The notes under the pieces were generated by a model that saw nothing but the letters and a program-made list of their open reading frames with translations, was not told the origin of the DNA and made no database searches. This document shows, piece after piece, positions 13,010 through 25,504 of a stretch of DNA of 64,000 bases. The stretch covers positions 61,274,789-61,338,788 of the forward strand of contig JAVHZZ010000003.1 in NCBI GenBank assembly GCA_036250195.1. Direction: 5' to 3'. Source of the stretch: Mixophyes australis (taxonomy: Eukaryota > Chordata > Amphibia > Anura > Limnodynastidae). A program made the translations under genes and the position numbers. How positions within the stretch are numbered: position 1 is the first letter of the stretch; every line of letters begins with the position of its first letter.

Positions 13010-15013
13010 ATGGCTGCACCTTACAGGGTGATTGTGAGCAAAATCACATATTACAATAATGTGGTGTTGGACAATAGATTGCAGAATGTAGTTCATTATT
13101 GTCCAGGAAGTTGTCAGGCCCATAGACTAGGAGTTCAATGCCTGGTTGCACATCACACTGTGTGTTCAGAACTTCTGAAAGCGCCTGAGACGACCCCCAC
13201 TCATGGTGGCGATGTTGTCAATAAAATTGCAGTCGGTGAGAGTGTAGTTTGTGGTGAGGATTACTCCCATCTGAACCCTAGAGTCAAAAAGGTGTCTACC
13301 GTTCAGAGTACTGGCAGCCTGAAGGACATAACAGGTGAAGCCATAAACCTTGCCAGTGGAAAAACCAAGGAGTTTTCTTTTGAAAAGTTAAAGAATGCCT
13401 CAAACCAGCATGTCAATCTCAGGAAAGGTCGAAAAGTCCGTCCGGAGTCTTTTGGCAGGAAGTCTGCTGACTATGACTTTATATATGGCCAGTTTGGTAA
13501 CAATGAGAACTGTCCTCCTTTTGCCTTGTTACAAGCTCAGGGGTCAGAGGAAAAGGCATTAATGCCCCACAGCACATCTTTAGAACATAGCATTAATAAC
13601 ATGGCATCATTATATCTGCAAGGGATATCAGAAGAGAACCTCATAAACCAGATTTTGAAGAAGCATATGCTTGACAGTTCAGCATCTGGTGAAGACATAA
13701 AAATGTGCCTGGACATTCTGCTCAAATGTTCTGAGGACCTAAAGAAATGCACCAACATAATCAAGCAGTGCATCAAAAATCGATCAGTTGGTGGGAACAG
13801 TAACAGTATGGGAGAGGGAAAGGGTGCAGATCCTTTTCCGAATCCTGAGATCATTTACATGAATGTAATGGCAAGACTGTCTTCCTACCTTAAAAAGCTT
13901 CCCTTTGAACTGGAACAAGGACCTCATGGGCGAGCTGAACCTAATGACTTGGCTGAACTTGTAAAAAGCCTCAACAGTCTGCAGCAACATACATTTTCTC
14001 CAATATATGGCCATGAACAGCCTCCTAAATATGAAGATGTTGTACAGACACCCCCTTCTTTGAAAGCTACTTCTTCAACCACCAGTGAAGATAATGAATC
14101 AACACCACAAAGCACAATTGTCAGTGAAGATACTGAAGTTAAATCCATACCAGAAGTTGCCCCTCCACTACCTGCAAAGACTTGGCAAAGAGGCAACAAA
14201 CAGAATCAATCGGGTTCTCAAAAAAAACATTATTCATCTCCTCAGCAAACCAATCCTCCAAAACAACATTCTGGAAACACCATAGAGAAGTTTTCCAGGA
14301 ACTCAATCGAAAAACTTTTTATTGAGGAGGACTCAGATTCACAAACAGCAATTGGTTACCAAAAGAAACTACCAAGTACTGGCGTGCCAGAATTGTCAGA
14401 GTGTAAGTACAGGTCAGCGGAAAGTCAATGTCATACTAAGTTGACCAATGCCCACGTCCCTGTGGAGAAGACTTTGATATTCTCTAGCAATCCTTCTGCT
14501 CCCCACTCTAGCAATGGAAATGCCAGAGCAGTTGTAGCTCTCTCAAATGTAAGTAAACTAGCACCAACTACAGTGGAAAGGACCAGTGACCATGAGGAAA
14601 TTGATAAATTGCTTTTGGATTTAGAACGCTTTTCTCAAAAAATTGAAAACACATTAAAGAACCCACCAGTTTCCTCACCAGCACCCTCCAAAGTCCAGTA
14701 CAGACTGCCTGATGTCAAGGAAGAGCTCAAGACACAATGGACTCCATTAGCAGATGAAAAGGAAACCATCACAAATACATTAGAGGATGATGACAATCTT
14801 TTGTTGCGTATATTGGGCAGCATTGAGGACTTTGCTCAAGAACTTGTTGATTGGCGATCAGGTAGAGGTACTCTATCTAAACAGAAGGAAGTTATGCAAA
14901 TCCTCCAGGAAACCTTAGTTCCTCAGACTCCCTTGTCCTCACCCACTAACCAGACCCAAGTCAAGGATTCTGGCTCCACTTTGTCAATTCAGCAGACACC
15001 TGAAGTTATTAAG
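13010..15013 (+). CDS. PPP2R3A: PPP2R3A large 5' coding exon (PP2A B''alpha/PR130 N-terminus, partial)
   Basis: PPP2R3A encodes B''alpha, a regulatory subunit that targets protein phosphatase 2A; the long PR130 form differs from PR72 by this N-terminal region. The exon gives 668 codons from ATG (MAAPYRVIVS). Recognisable PR130 blocks are HYCPGSCQ and VAHHTVCSELL (29-56), SLKDITGEAI (103-112), KEFSFEKLKN (120-129), the Cys-rich helical block KMCLDILLKCSEDLKKCT (231-248), YMNVMARLSSYLKKLPFE (283-300), a PPKYEDVV motif (338-345, PPxY-like), a Ser/Thr/Pro-rich middle, EEIDKLLLDLERFSQK, LLLRILGSIEDFAQELVD (about 595-612) and finally IQQTPEVIK. The reading frame runs ten codons past the exon border to a stop at 15046, but that tail is intron: a consensus aag/gtaagag donor falls exactly after EVIK, where the human protein also continues from the next exon. 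The EF-hand PP2A-binding half must lie on exons outside the window. The frame is intact, with no sign of a pseudogene. Confidence 0.95.
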
Positions 15014-15022
15014 GTAAGAGAC
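15014..15022 (+). promoter_or_regulatory. PPP2R3A: Splice donor of the PPP2R3A exon
   Basis: Sequence aag|gtaagag is a near-perfect 5' splice site and splits the frame between codons (phase 0). It decides the 3' end of the coding exon, making the downstream in-frame codons up to 15046 intronic. Confidence 0.9.
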
Positions 15023-16430
15023 CTACGTCATGCAATTCTACTTTAATGTCATGTTGAAAGTCTTGAGAAAGAGAAATGACACAATGTCAGAGACACAAAC
15101 TGGGAAACCTAGAGAAACAGGAGATGGTGAGTTTGAATGTAAAATATTTGCCAGACAGGTGCTATAGAGTGTAGTTGTTCAGCTGGTCATGTCTATCATT
15201 CAGACTATTGGAAAACAACACTATTTTAAAAAACAAAAAACATAGCCATACACATACAGGGCCAAATTATGCAGATCTGGTAGTTTGCAATCCAACTTTA
15301 CAGCCCAAAACTCAAAGTACATGGATTAGCTGCCAATGACCTCAAACTCTTCATTGGAGTAATTGATCAACCAAATTTTGTGTTATGCTGAAGTTATCTG
15401 ATAAAGTTTTGAACATTTAAAGTGATCATCAGTGAAGATACACAAAGACCTATGTGGCCAGCTGAAGAAGTTAATATAGCTGTAGTTAGACCAGGAAGAC
15501 AGCAGCCAGAATGTTGGAAGATACATGAGATTTAGAAAGAGATGAAATGTGAGTAAGAGAAGATGTGAGATGGAGACAATGGACAGGAGATGATAAAAAA
15601 TAGTAGAGAGGATCCAGGAACATGAGATGTAGGAAAGGAAGCCAGATGGTGGGAATGGAATTTTGGACATAAGCAAGAATCAAAGCATGAGTTTTGGAAA
15701 AGATCCGTGAACCAGGAGGTTTGCATATATGGCATGTGTGCTTACGGTGAGCTGGTCCCTTCAACTATGCATAATTTTATCTTTCTTACTACTCTTAATA
15801 TCGTATATTTGCAAGGCACCACAGTGCTCCGCAGCACCGTACAATAGGGAAAACAGGACATACATAAAATAGAGACATACAATGTAAATAAAATAAATGC
15901 AGATCTGAAAACAAAGGTTATTGTACCAGCTCCTGTATAGCCACCTAAACAGCAAATTGTTTCTTCCATCAAAACTGCATGCTTTTTCCCTGGCAAACCT
16001 CCACACACAGACTAAGGCTACACGAATGAACAAATCTATACATTGTAATTACATTGCCCCAGTCTGCCCAGTGTAGCATCTACTCTGAGTAATAATGAAA
16101 CATCATTAGTGTGTAATTTGGCACGGGTTGTGTCAAGTCGTTGTTTTATTAACACTGTGATTAAATACATGTCTAATGCACATCCTGAGTCCATTAACTT
16201 GAACTTGCAACATAAAAAGCTTAAATCTTAAACTGTTGTGCTTTATATTAGAAGAAATAATTACTTATTTCACTATACAATTTGATATAGTTGTAGACTA
16301 AAGTCTGTTTTGAAATTTTGTTGTATTTTTTTTTCTGATTTAGTTCTTTAAAAATTCCACTGGAAAATTACCATATTTTTTCAGAGTATAAGAGACACAG
16401 GACTATATTATTTTCATATTACCCCCATTT
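15023..16430. other. Start of the downstream PPP2R3A intron
   Basis: Mostly unremarkable AT-rich sequence. About 15795-15945 carries a dispersed repeat (tatatttgcaaggcaccaca, then a gcaccgtacaatag-like core) of the same type as copies near 7.0, 19.9 and 46.1 kb. No exon was recognised. Confidence 0.4.
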
Positions 16431-16436
16431 GTGATT

Positions 16437-16790
16437 TTGTTTCCCCAGTGTATCCTGGTTTCACCCTCTTGCCTGCTTATTATCTCTCTCCATCGGATAC
16501 CTTTTTGTATATCTCTTCCCCATCTGCAGTTTGCTTTTCCTCCCTTTCTATCTATGCCTTTTTTTCTTTTCTCCCCGTTCTTTGCCGTTTGTTGGTTCCT
16601 TTCCTCTTCCTCTGTTTGCTCTTTCTCGTCCTTTTTTTTTTATTTTTATTTTTTTGTGCTCTTTTATGCTATTTGATATATAGTGATCTACTTTGCTAAT
16701 GATTCTCCCCTCCATTTATTTTTATTTGTTTTTCTCACTTCTCCTTTTGCTCACTTCGCCTTCTCTGCTTATTAACTTCTTCTTGCTGCA
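16437..16790 (+). repeat. Pyrimidine-rich low-complexity stretch
   Basis: About 350 bases strongly biased to C and T on the plus strand (repeated ccctcc, cttttt and ttcctc words). The two overlapping Phe/Ser/Leu-rich open frames here are composition artefacts. It could be the 3' end of an old retroelement, but nothing decisive was seen. Confidence 0.5.
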
Positions 16791-16820
16791 GTCCTGACCT
16801 GTAGATTTCTCCACTCTTAA

Positions 16821-17239
16821 GCTAGGTACACACTACAGAAATTTCAACCAGCTTTTTATGCCAAGCGATTTTACATGCAATCGATGGTCCGATCGCTCGG
16901 TCCATGGACTGCATACACACTAGCCTTGTTTAGGACGATAAAGGGAAGAGTGGACGTCCCTTTAGCGACTTTTTACAGCCATGTTGTCGTGAGCAATGAC
17001 TGTAATTTCATACTCACTGTTGTGGATCGGTCGGAGGTTTATACACACTACACAACGGAAACAAGATTGGAACGAAAATATTAAACGGTACGACCAACCA
17101 AATGAGGTGACAATCGTCCATTTGGGCAGACTTTCGACCATCGTGTCACTACACACACTGACCCGACTTTTGATCGAGCGGTGGTATGTCGGCTGATTGA
17201 GCCGATTATTGGACGAAAACCGTGTAGTGTGTACCCAGC
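16821..17239. mobile_element. MITE flanked by TTAA/TTTA (piggyBac-like)
   Basis: Inverted ends: gctaggtacacactac at the left and gctgggtacacactac when the right end is read on the minus strand. Immediately outside are TTAA (16817-16820) and TTTA (17240-17243), compatible with a TTAA target site with one later substitution. The interior is non-coding, with repeated cgatcg- and gaccg-type words. No transposase is present, so family assignment rests only on ends and target site. Confidence 0.65.
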
Positions 17240-17243
17240 TTTA

Positions 17244-19860
17244 CATCTCTGCCACTATCACCAAGTACTTGTCAGATGCAGGGACATCAGAACGAAGCTA
17301 AGCCACCGCTATAGTGTAAATGCAGTGATACATTGAGACCCAATACCCAATTTAAAGGTGCATATTATGGTCCGAAACATAAGGTAGCATTGAGTGGAGT
17401 TCACTAAGGTATGATGGAATATAATGGTCCACCTAATTTTGGTGGGGCGTTTCATGACTCTGCTGGTTCAGCCAGAATGCTCCAATAGTCCAGTCCTGCA
17501 CTCTACTACTACTTCCTGATTCACACAGGCAGAAAACAAATGGGATTTTCATGAGGGAGAGGCCTCGACAACACCGCTTTGAAAAAAGCCCATCTTAGTA
17601 TAAGTGCACCATTTGACTGTTGGGCCCTTCAAGGAATGCTGCACTGAAGGGAAGTAGAATTGGATAGGAGTACAGTAAACAGTTTATCACTGTACCCAGT
17701 CGATTGTAGGCCAAACCAATATTCACGAGAATGCAGCCTCTAGTAAATGGATAGACGACTGAGTATTGATTCCACTCTCAAACGTCTGTCTGCACTGGCT
17801 ATATGGTGAAAGGTATACTTTAAGATGTCTGTACATGACGCTGTCCGCATAAAACTACATACATTCAACACATCTGTTGATTTTCACTAAATTGTGCTAG
17901 GAAGCCGTTTCTTAACAGGGAAATTGTATTTTATTATTAGTTTTAAAACCTCATATTTAAGCAATATATTAAATGAACATTTCAGTAGCCATTCATCTTT
18001 TTCAGTGAAAATCCATGTGATTGATTGTGTGCAGGCTGTCTGGCAGCAAAGGGTTTAATTATGAGTTGGCTGTTTTTCTCTTCCCTTCCTTTTGGGAATA
18101 TGTTAACATAATAAAGGAAAACTCCTAAATTATACATTTCAGTACAAATTTGGGCATAACATGCCCATGCTGCCTAAAAGCACAATTTAATGAGTCATTT
18201 GGACTTAATCTGAATATTTTCAAACTTTACTGGCAAGAAACTTAGGGAAAGAGTGAATATTTCGTTTTACTATAGCACTTTTCCAAATTGTTTTCTTGCA
18301 TGTAGTTCGGTCAGAGAATTAAGTGGATATGATTTTTCTACTGGTCGTGTACATTTCAAAATGTCAGAAAAGGTGATATTTGGTATAAGAGATTGGATAT
18401 TTTCATACATATTAAAGGGAACACATTGCTTTAATGCAGTGCAGGCAGCCACTGATCCAATATTTAGCCTAAAAAGTCACTAGGAACTAGAGGCATGGAG
18501 ACAAGTGGCACAAAGAATTTTAAAGCATATTGGTTAAAACCATAGACTAGCTATCTTCACTGTGTGCTGGGTTTGGCTATTTAATCACCAGCAGAGGTAG
18601 CAGAACCAGAGCTCTTCACTGATTGCTGATTTAATTCCCAGTGTAGAGATTGGTGTTTATACGATTGCTTGCATTGTAATCTGTTGGCTCTGGTAAACTG
18701 TAGAGTAAAAAGTGATGCATGTCGGGTTCTTTCTTAGATTTGTTTATATTCACACCTTACCCCCCAGACTTCTACCTGTAAGCAAGGTTTGGTGAGACAG
18801 TCACTGCTGGAATAATTATTAGACTAAAATCCACAAACACATATATGTTGATTGTGTAATTGCCATTTGTATTTATGGCAAACCAGTTCTGACTGCCATG
18901 GACATTTTTATTATCTTTTGTTTTTATATAGCTCAATAGCTCATACAATTTTTTGTAATGCTGCACTGTGACTATTTTTAGAGATGGTTTTACAGTCTGG
19001 TCTTGTTTATGATTGTTTTAAGCATGGGAGACAGTGGTTGAAATTTCATGGTCAGTACCTGCTGACCTTGGACAAGTCTGCAAGTTTGCGTCATTGTTTT
19101 ACAGTCCTTTAAAGACTAAGCCCCCCATGTCTATTGAAGTGGACTGCACATTAACACATAGAACGGTTTTAGAATGTCCATTGCAACTGCATCCCATGTC
19201 TATATGTACTCCCACATTGCTACATTAGAATACCTATGTGATATTAGCACCGGTTAAGCAGCAGGTCCTTGATTGGCTAGTCTTAGTGTTCACTGAGGCA
19301 TCACCTTCCAGTCATGGATTACTTTGCCACTTAGGCAAGATTTTCCTTCCACCTTAATGGGCGAACAGGTCCTAAAGAGGAAAATTCTTTGTGATCAGTA
19401 GGGAACCAGCTGAGTGTTCTGAGAGGTCACAATGGGGCCTTTTTCCTACTGCTTCCTTATGCTTTGCATTGTCGTGTAGAATTTGGTTGAACGGTTTGGT
19501 TGATTTCAGCGAAGGTCTCTGACATTTGTACCATGGTCAGCCCTATCTTAATCTACCAGAATTCACTTGACTTGGGTCACAAGTAATCTGTAATGGTAGA
19601 GAATCAGGTTGGCTGATGACATTAGCACACTTGTGAAATGATTGGGGGATCCAGAAGTGAAGAGGAGCTTGAGGGACAGTGCAATCTGCTGCTGGGATTG
19701 GTATCTGAACTGCAGGGTCTGTGTAAATTGGCCACCCACATATGTGGTCATATTGTTTACATATCTGGCCAGATGGATGAAGCGCACAATGTGCTTACAA
19801 TTTAGAGCTGTAAAGTGAACTGGGGACCTGAAAAAAAGCTAAACGCACATATGGTTCAGC
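17244..19860. other. Intronic sequence, nothing recognised
   Basis: About 2.6 kb without a supported gene, RNA or mobile element. Short open frames on both strands are of random-sequence length and composition. Confidence 0.4.
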
Positions 19861-20540
19861 ACTATTATTAATAACCTTTATTTATATAACTGCAGCATAT
19901 TCTATCGCGCTTTCAAATTGGCAACAAAAAGGTAAGCTCGCAAGCTATAGGACAATCAGAATTTGATTTATTAAGGTTAAGTGCCATATATTGCTCCAGC
20001 CAGATTGCAATAGAAAAAGGTGCTTAGTGGGGGCTGTATGATCCAGTCGCACAGCCATGTTGGTCGGGGGGATCAGAGGTTTGTTTGAGCATAGAAAGAG
20101 AACGCTTGTAGGTTTTGTGTAAACTGTGCTAATTGGGTACAATAGCCTAGGGAGGTTAAGAGGATAGTTTGGGAATGTGATCAATTTGCCTGAAAAAAAT
20201 GTGTTTTCAGGGCACTTTGAAGGTTTGGAAGCTAGATGGAAGTCTTGTTTGTGTAAGGAGGGCATGCCACACAGTAGGAGCAGCCAGAAAGTCCTGTAAC
20301 CGGGAGTGGGAGCATGTGTTGTGTGGAAGAAAGATACAGATCTTGGGCAAAGTGCAGGGGTTGAGTTAGGAGATATTTTGGAAACCAGTGAGGAGATGTA
20401 TGTTTGTACAGTTTTGTTTATGGCCTTTTATATTAGTAGAAGTGTTTTATAATGGATTAGGTAGAATACAGACAACCAATGTAGGGACCGAGAGAGCAGA
20501 GCAGCAGCAGAGGAACGTTTTAAAAGGAAAATGAGTCTAG
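19861..20540. repeat. Dispersed repeat with non-coding body
   Basis: It begins with aataacctttatttatataa, the opening of a repeat type also found near 6960, 15795 and 46118 in this window, and continues as a GA/TG-rich body to about 20540 (gagagagcagagcagcagc). The body reads like a multi-copy amphibian repeat rather than a gene; the long minus-strand open frame across 19945-20265 has no recognisable domain. Ends were not defined. Confidence 0.4.
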
Positions 20541-23500
20541 CCACTGCATTCAAAATAGCACTGCATAGAATATCAATTACATCTAAATATATAATAAATG
20601 ACTTTGTAAATAAGACCTGTAAATAAGATAGGCATGTAAATATTGAGGGCTATATAGGTCCTCTAATATACTGCTATCTAACTTTGAAGTAGACCATTAG
20701 GCAATGTCTTAGGAAGTGTCTGCATAGAAGGATACAGAGCTGCTGCGTGGCGGCAAGGACCTGAGCACATCCAGACTGTGGTGCTGGGTGAGGTTTCTCA
20801 ATGTGTTTGCTCAGCAGGAGATGTGGAATGCTTGTGCGCTACAGAATTACAAGAGCTGTTTAACCTCTGAGGTTTCTGTACAAGCAAATGGAAACTCTCA
20901 AGTTTATTGCACAATAATAAAGGTATTTAAATTGGAAAATTACACATGTTTTGTACATGTGTATTACTATGAGCATTACTAGTTACAATCTGGTAGCCTA
21001 CCAAAAATCTTTAGGGCCCCACTGTCAGCATTATCATTCTGCCCCTACTTCCTAATACCTATATTGTAGCACAGAGCCATATGACCGCGTGCATCACAGG
21101 GCAGCATGCGGTATGAAATATGACTACAGTCTGTTATAGCCCTTGCCCCCTATAGTAGTTCTGCCATGATACAGCATACATTGGCACATACCGGCACGCA
21201 AATGCTTAAAATAACTTTTAGGTATACATGAAGTATGGTAGAAATATACATTCTGATTGGAGTTGTATCCTTGTTATACAAGTGAAAGAATGGGTAATCT
21301 AAATGGACACAAAGAGGAGGGGATTGAGAGGCAGTCATTAGGGTTTTGTACACTGTGAAAAATAAATAAATATCTGGTAAATAAATTCTAAAGGGACATT
21401 GTAGTGCAAGGCCCTTGATTTTTGCTTTGCAGCATTGCTGTTTATAACAGAACGGAAATACAACAATAACATACAGCAGCGCTTCTGTGTGTGTGTGCAT
21501 TATACAATGCCACGATCTTTGGGTTGACTGACAGGCGGGCAGTGGGTTTGTGCTTAGTGGGCTGTGCTTCACAGTGGGAGACTTGAAATGGTCTTGCACT
21601 GAGCTCCTCTTGTGTGACTTGATTAGAACATGCAGACAATGCTGATCAGAGTGGTACCCATATAATTAAAAAATACTATTCCCTTTTTTAAATATTTTTG
21701 ATCACTTGTTTTCTGTGCTTGGAGTACCACACCAGCCTCTTCCTTGCAACGACGTGCGTCAGTGAAGTGTGATTGTATTGTAGCCTTGAATGATGTGGCT
21801 TTTGCTATGTTGCTAGTGGTGTGTGCACTTTATGAACTTCTTATTGAAACTGGCTATTAAAGGCCAAATGCAAATCTTTGCTGCACCTACCACCAAAACT
21901 ATGCCTCGGACAACTACTTTGATAGGCTAGAAGTAGAGTTTGAGGTTTGCATGGTGTTGAGTTAAGGAATTGGGGTTCTAGATTTATTTGGAATGGAAGG
22001 AGTTACATGTGTTTACATAGCATATCTCATAGACACCCAGCCGCCTGCTGTAAATTCAATCCGGGAACTGCTCTGCAAGGGGTGACTCCAGAGAACTTGA
22101 TCCCAAATTCTAGCAATGGGCCAGCTATGTAGACATAGGAGGTTCATGCCAGCCTGTCAGTGCCCTGCTTCAAAACAAGCTCACTCTACTTAGCAGAGAA
22201 AATCGATTGTAATACACAACACCCTTCTATTAAGAGAAATGCCTGGGAAACGTGTCAACATAAGAATAATGTTTGGTTGTGCAGTGTGATCTATTAGCAG
22301 CAGAGAGCAGGGATTAATCAGACGTCACCTGTCACTAAAAATACAGCAAACTTTGTACATTTTAAAATACATCATCTGTAGAGCAGATGTAAGCATCTAT
22401 TGTTGCTCATCCATTAAATTCAATGAATAGCGTTATAGTCTACCTGTCGACTACATGCACTAGAGAAAGCCGTTTTGGGGCTCATTTGGAGTTGGACATA
22501 TGCAATTTTTTTGTGTATGATTTACCTTTCCGTACCACAGATAAATATGTACATGTATGTCTGCATCTGTGTTTATTTGCTTTCCCCTTACGACTGAGAG
22601 GCAGTGTAGCGGCAGGCAAGCATAAGCAGAGTTCAGTTAGACCGTGCTCCTGCAACTGTGCCAAAATTATACTCTGATGCACACCCAGATAAACCTTTTA
22701 GGAGACATATATCTCTTCCTGGTGCAACAATACAGAATGATGATCATCAGCACCGCTGTATAGCTGCTTTTACATACTGACCCCTTCAACTGATGGTACT
22801 TAATTTATTAGTAATAATAAAATTGGAAAACAGAGATGGCGCTGCCGATCAATAATCTTATACTAAAAAAGAATATACACTAAATAAGTGTAAAAAACAT
22901 AAACTAAAATCAATCTCTCTATGAAAAGTATTGAAACTAAAAAAACAGCAAAACTTCAAATCTTCAATATCCAAAATGTACAACCGTCTCAAAGTTCATG
23001 TAGTTCAATTTCTAATTTATCAAGAAGTCTAACAAAAGGTCTGACATCAGTTTTTCTTAAATCTTCCTCCCATGTGATATAGATTTAAGAAATAAAATGG
23101 AAAAAGACAAAATAGTGTAATACGGTAAATAATTCATAGATATGCTCCCAATGTAATCTTCTCTTAGGTGATTAATAATAGTAATCAATACCACCATGTG
23201 AGCAACTCAACACCCTTGTTGTGAATGCACTCACAGAATATTGATTGTAACATTGCGTTGTATATCAAAGATGTCATCTTCTTAAGGCCAAATACGTGCA
23301 ATATGCCTTTAAGATCAGCTCACTCATGTATAGGAAAAAAGAAATGCTACGAACAGTACATTATCATTTACATGTTTATTAAAAAGATAAAAATTCTAAA
23401 AATAACAATGATCCCCAGATGCTTTGGATAAAACACTGACTGTGACACTCAGAAGGCTACAAAGCCACTATGCCAACTAGTGGGCAAAAGCCTTCAGATC

Positions 23501-24370
23501 CCCCTTTGCCAAAGCGAGGGTGGGCCATTTAATTCCCAACCCTGAAGCCATAAAGGCCCTTTAAACTGGGAGCCATAAAGGCCCATAAACTGGGAGCACA
23601 TTTACCTCAGCCTTCCAGCAACTAACCTCGAATCAAGGTAATCTGTGAACCCATCAACAGGTTCATCACTCCCTCTGGACTAGGACAGTTAGTACACATT
23701 ATCTTGTCCAAAAGGCAGAGAAGCATTTAGTTATTTTGTTGTTTTTTTACACCATTCATCTTGTTGCACATGTGGCTAAGCAGCACAATTATAGCCTGTT
23801 AGAAAAATAAAGGAAGTGTTAATAAATCCCCCCTGAAAAAAAAATAGGTTGGGGGCTTTGCCCTAGCTTGTGCCCTTCCCAATCTGTCAAAATACCAGTC
23901 TTATTTATGTAATGTATTTCACCAATAAACTTGTTAAAAAAGATTGGTATACATATAGAATAATCTACATATATCATCCAGTTACTTAAATTTAAGGTAA
24001 TTGAGAGGAGTTTTACTACAGACGTGATGGAGGGGAATATTTTTCTGCACCCTTAAAATGTTTTATTTCATATTTGTCAGTCTTCCTAGATTGCCAACTG
24101 ATTAAATCTGTAATTGACTTGCTCAGGCCAATTCCAAATAGCTGAATAAATTAGACTACTGATTCCTGCCCCTGGCCAAATCTGTACACATTATGTGAAC
24201 AGCAGGAAAAGTTCAGCCCAAAGGTGGAATTAAAAAATAAACTCTTCCCAATCATTGCAATAATTTTAGTTGGATAAAAGTAGTTTGGAAAACTACAATG
24301 TCTAGGCTTTGGATAGGGTCTGCTTTCTAAAGCGATTCTTTTAAAATGTGTCTCTAGGTAGAGATTAAAT
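20541..24370. other. Intronic sequence, mostly unremarkable
   Basis: About 3.8 kb. One short imperfect tandem duplication occurs at 23550-23605 (gccataaaggcccttt and gccataaaggcccat, each followed by aaactgggag). No gene or defined mobile element was recognised; the 149-residue minus-strand open frame at 21150-21599 has no domain I know and is probably spurious. Confidence 0.4.
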
Positions 24371-25504
24371 GTTTAGGGCAGGCCTGGCCAACCTGTGGCT
24401 CTCCACATACTGTGAAGTACACCCCTCAGCTTGCTTTGCCAGTAGATACCAGCTGATAGCTGACAGGGCATGCTGGGACATGTAGTTTCTCAACACCTGG
24501 GTCCTGAGTCATTAAGGAGAGTAAAACAACTTTACACCTTGACAAAACCATGTTGAATTGGAGGGGGAGGTAAATTTAAAATGTGAGAACGGGTAGTGTA
24601 TGTCATAGTTCAACTTTAAATTTCAGTGTAAAAATAAAGTAAAGTATTTCTGCTACATGAAAAAGCAACCAGTATTTTCCTTGCATGCAAAATGATTAGA
24701 GATGTTCATTGACCCACCCCGTGTTTTGGTTTTTGATTTGTATTTTTTTTAGAAAAATTGCTAAAATACCATAATTTTGCTCTTTTTTTTTTTTTTCGTT
24801 CCTACATTATTAACCTCCATTACACTAATTTTCAGTCAATTTTGACCAACTTTCGGACAAAGACTGCAGCGAGCTGGCTGGATGCTAAGCGACAGAACAA
24901 CGACACAAACACATGGCAGTTCATAGCGCGTCTAGGAAACATTGCCACACAGCAATGGCAGAAAAGAAAAGTGGTGCAAGATGGAATTCTGACTAGGTGA
25001 CAGCTTTCATACTTGCTTCCTCTTGCAAAGGATTGTTTAACAATCAATTGTTCTACTTGGTCTACTTCTGGGTTGAAGATCCACCCCCAGCAGCAGTAGC
25101 AGCTGGACTAATGCTCAAGAATTCTTCAGAGGAATTGTGGATTGGAGAGAAGTCTTCTAGCCTTAGAAACTTGGATGCAGGACTAACTTCGATCACTAGT
25201 GAGGATATTGATGAGGAAGGTGGTGTTGATGTGGCTTTACAATCGCTACAAATGGCTGGACAACTGTTGTCAAGATTGGGTAAAAATAATTCCACACATA
25301 AGAGGTGGATTTTTTTGGTCTTATGCCCAGGTATGACAATGGCCGCCTTCTTATCACTAGCAAGAACTGCTTTCACTGGTGCAGGACTTACGCAAACATC
25401 ATCCTCATCAACATCCTCACTAGCGCTGTCGTCGGCTATACAAATATTCCCCTCATCTTGTTGCAAATACAAAATGGTATCCTACATTTCTGTATCATCG
25501 GCTA

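Noticed and set aside
15014..15046. C-terminal VRDLRHAILL of the 678-codon PPP2R3A frame
   Set aside because: It follows a consensus GTAAG donor exactly where the protein family continues on another exon; it is intron.
21150..21599. 149-codon minus-strand open frame
   Set aside because: No domain, no splice context, composition like random intron translation.
24379..24396. Reading the outer hAT end as the true end of the transposase-bearing hAT
   Set aside because: The TAGAGATG termini with their own 8-bp duplication at 24697-27556, matching the 47 kb copy, define the inner element.
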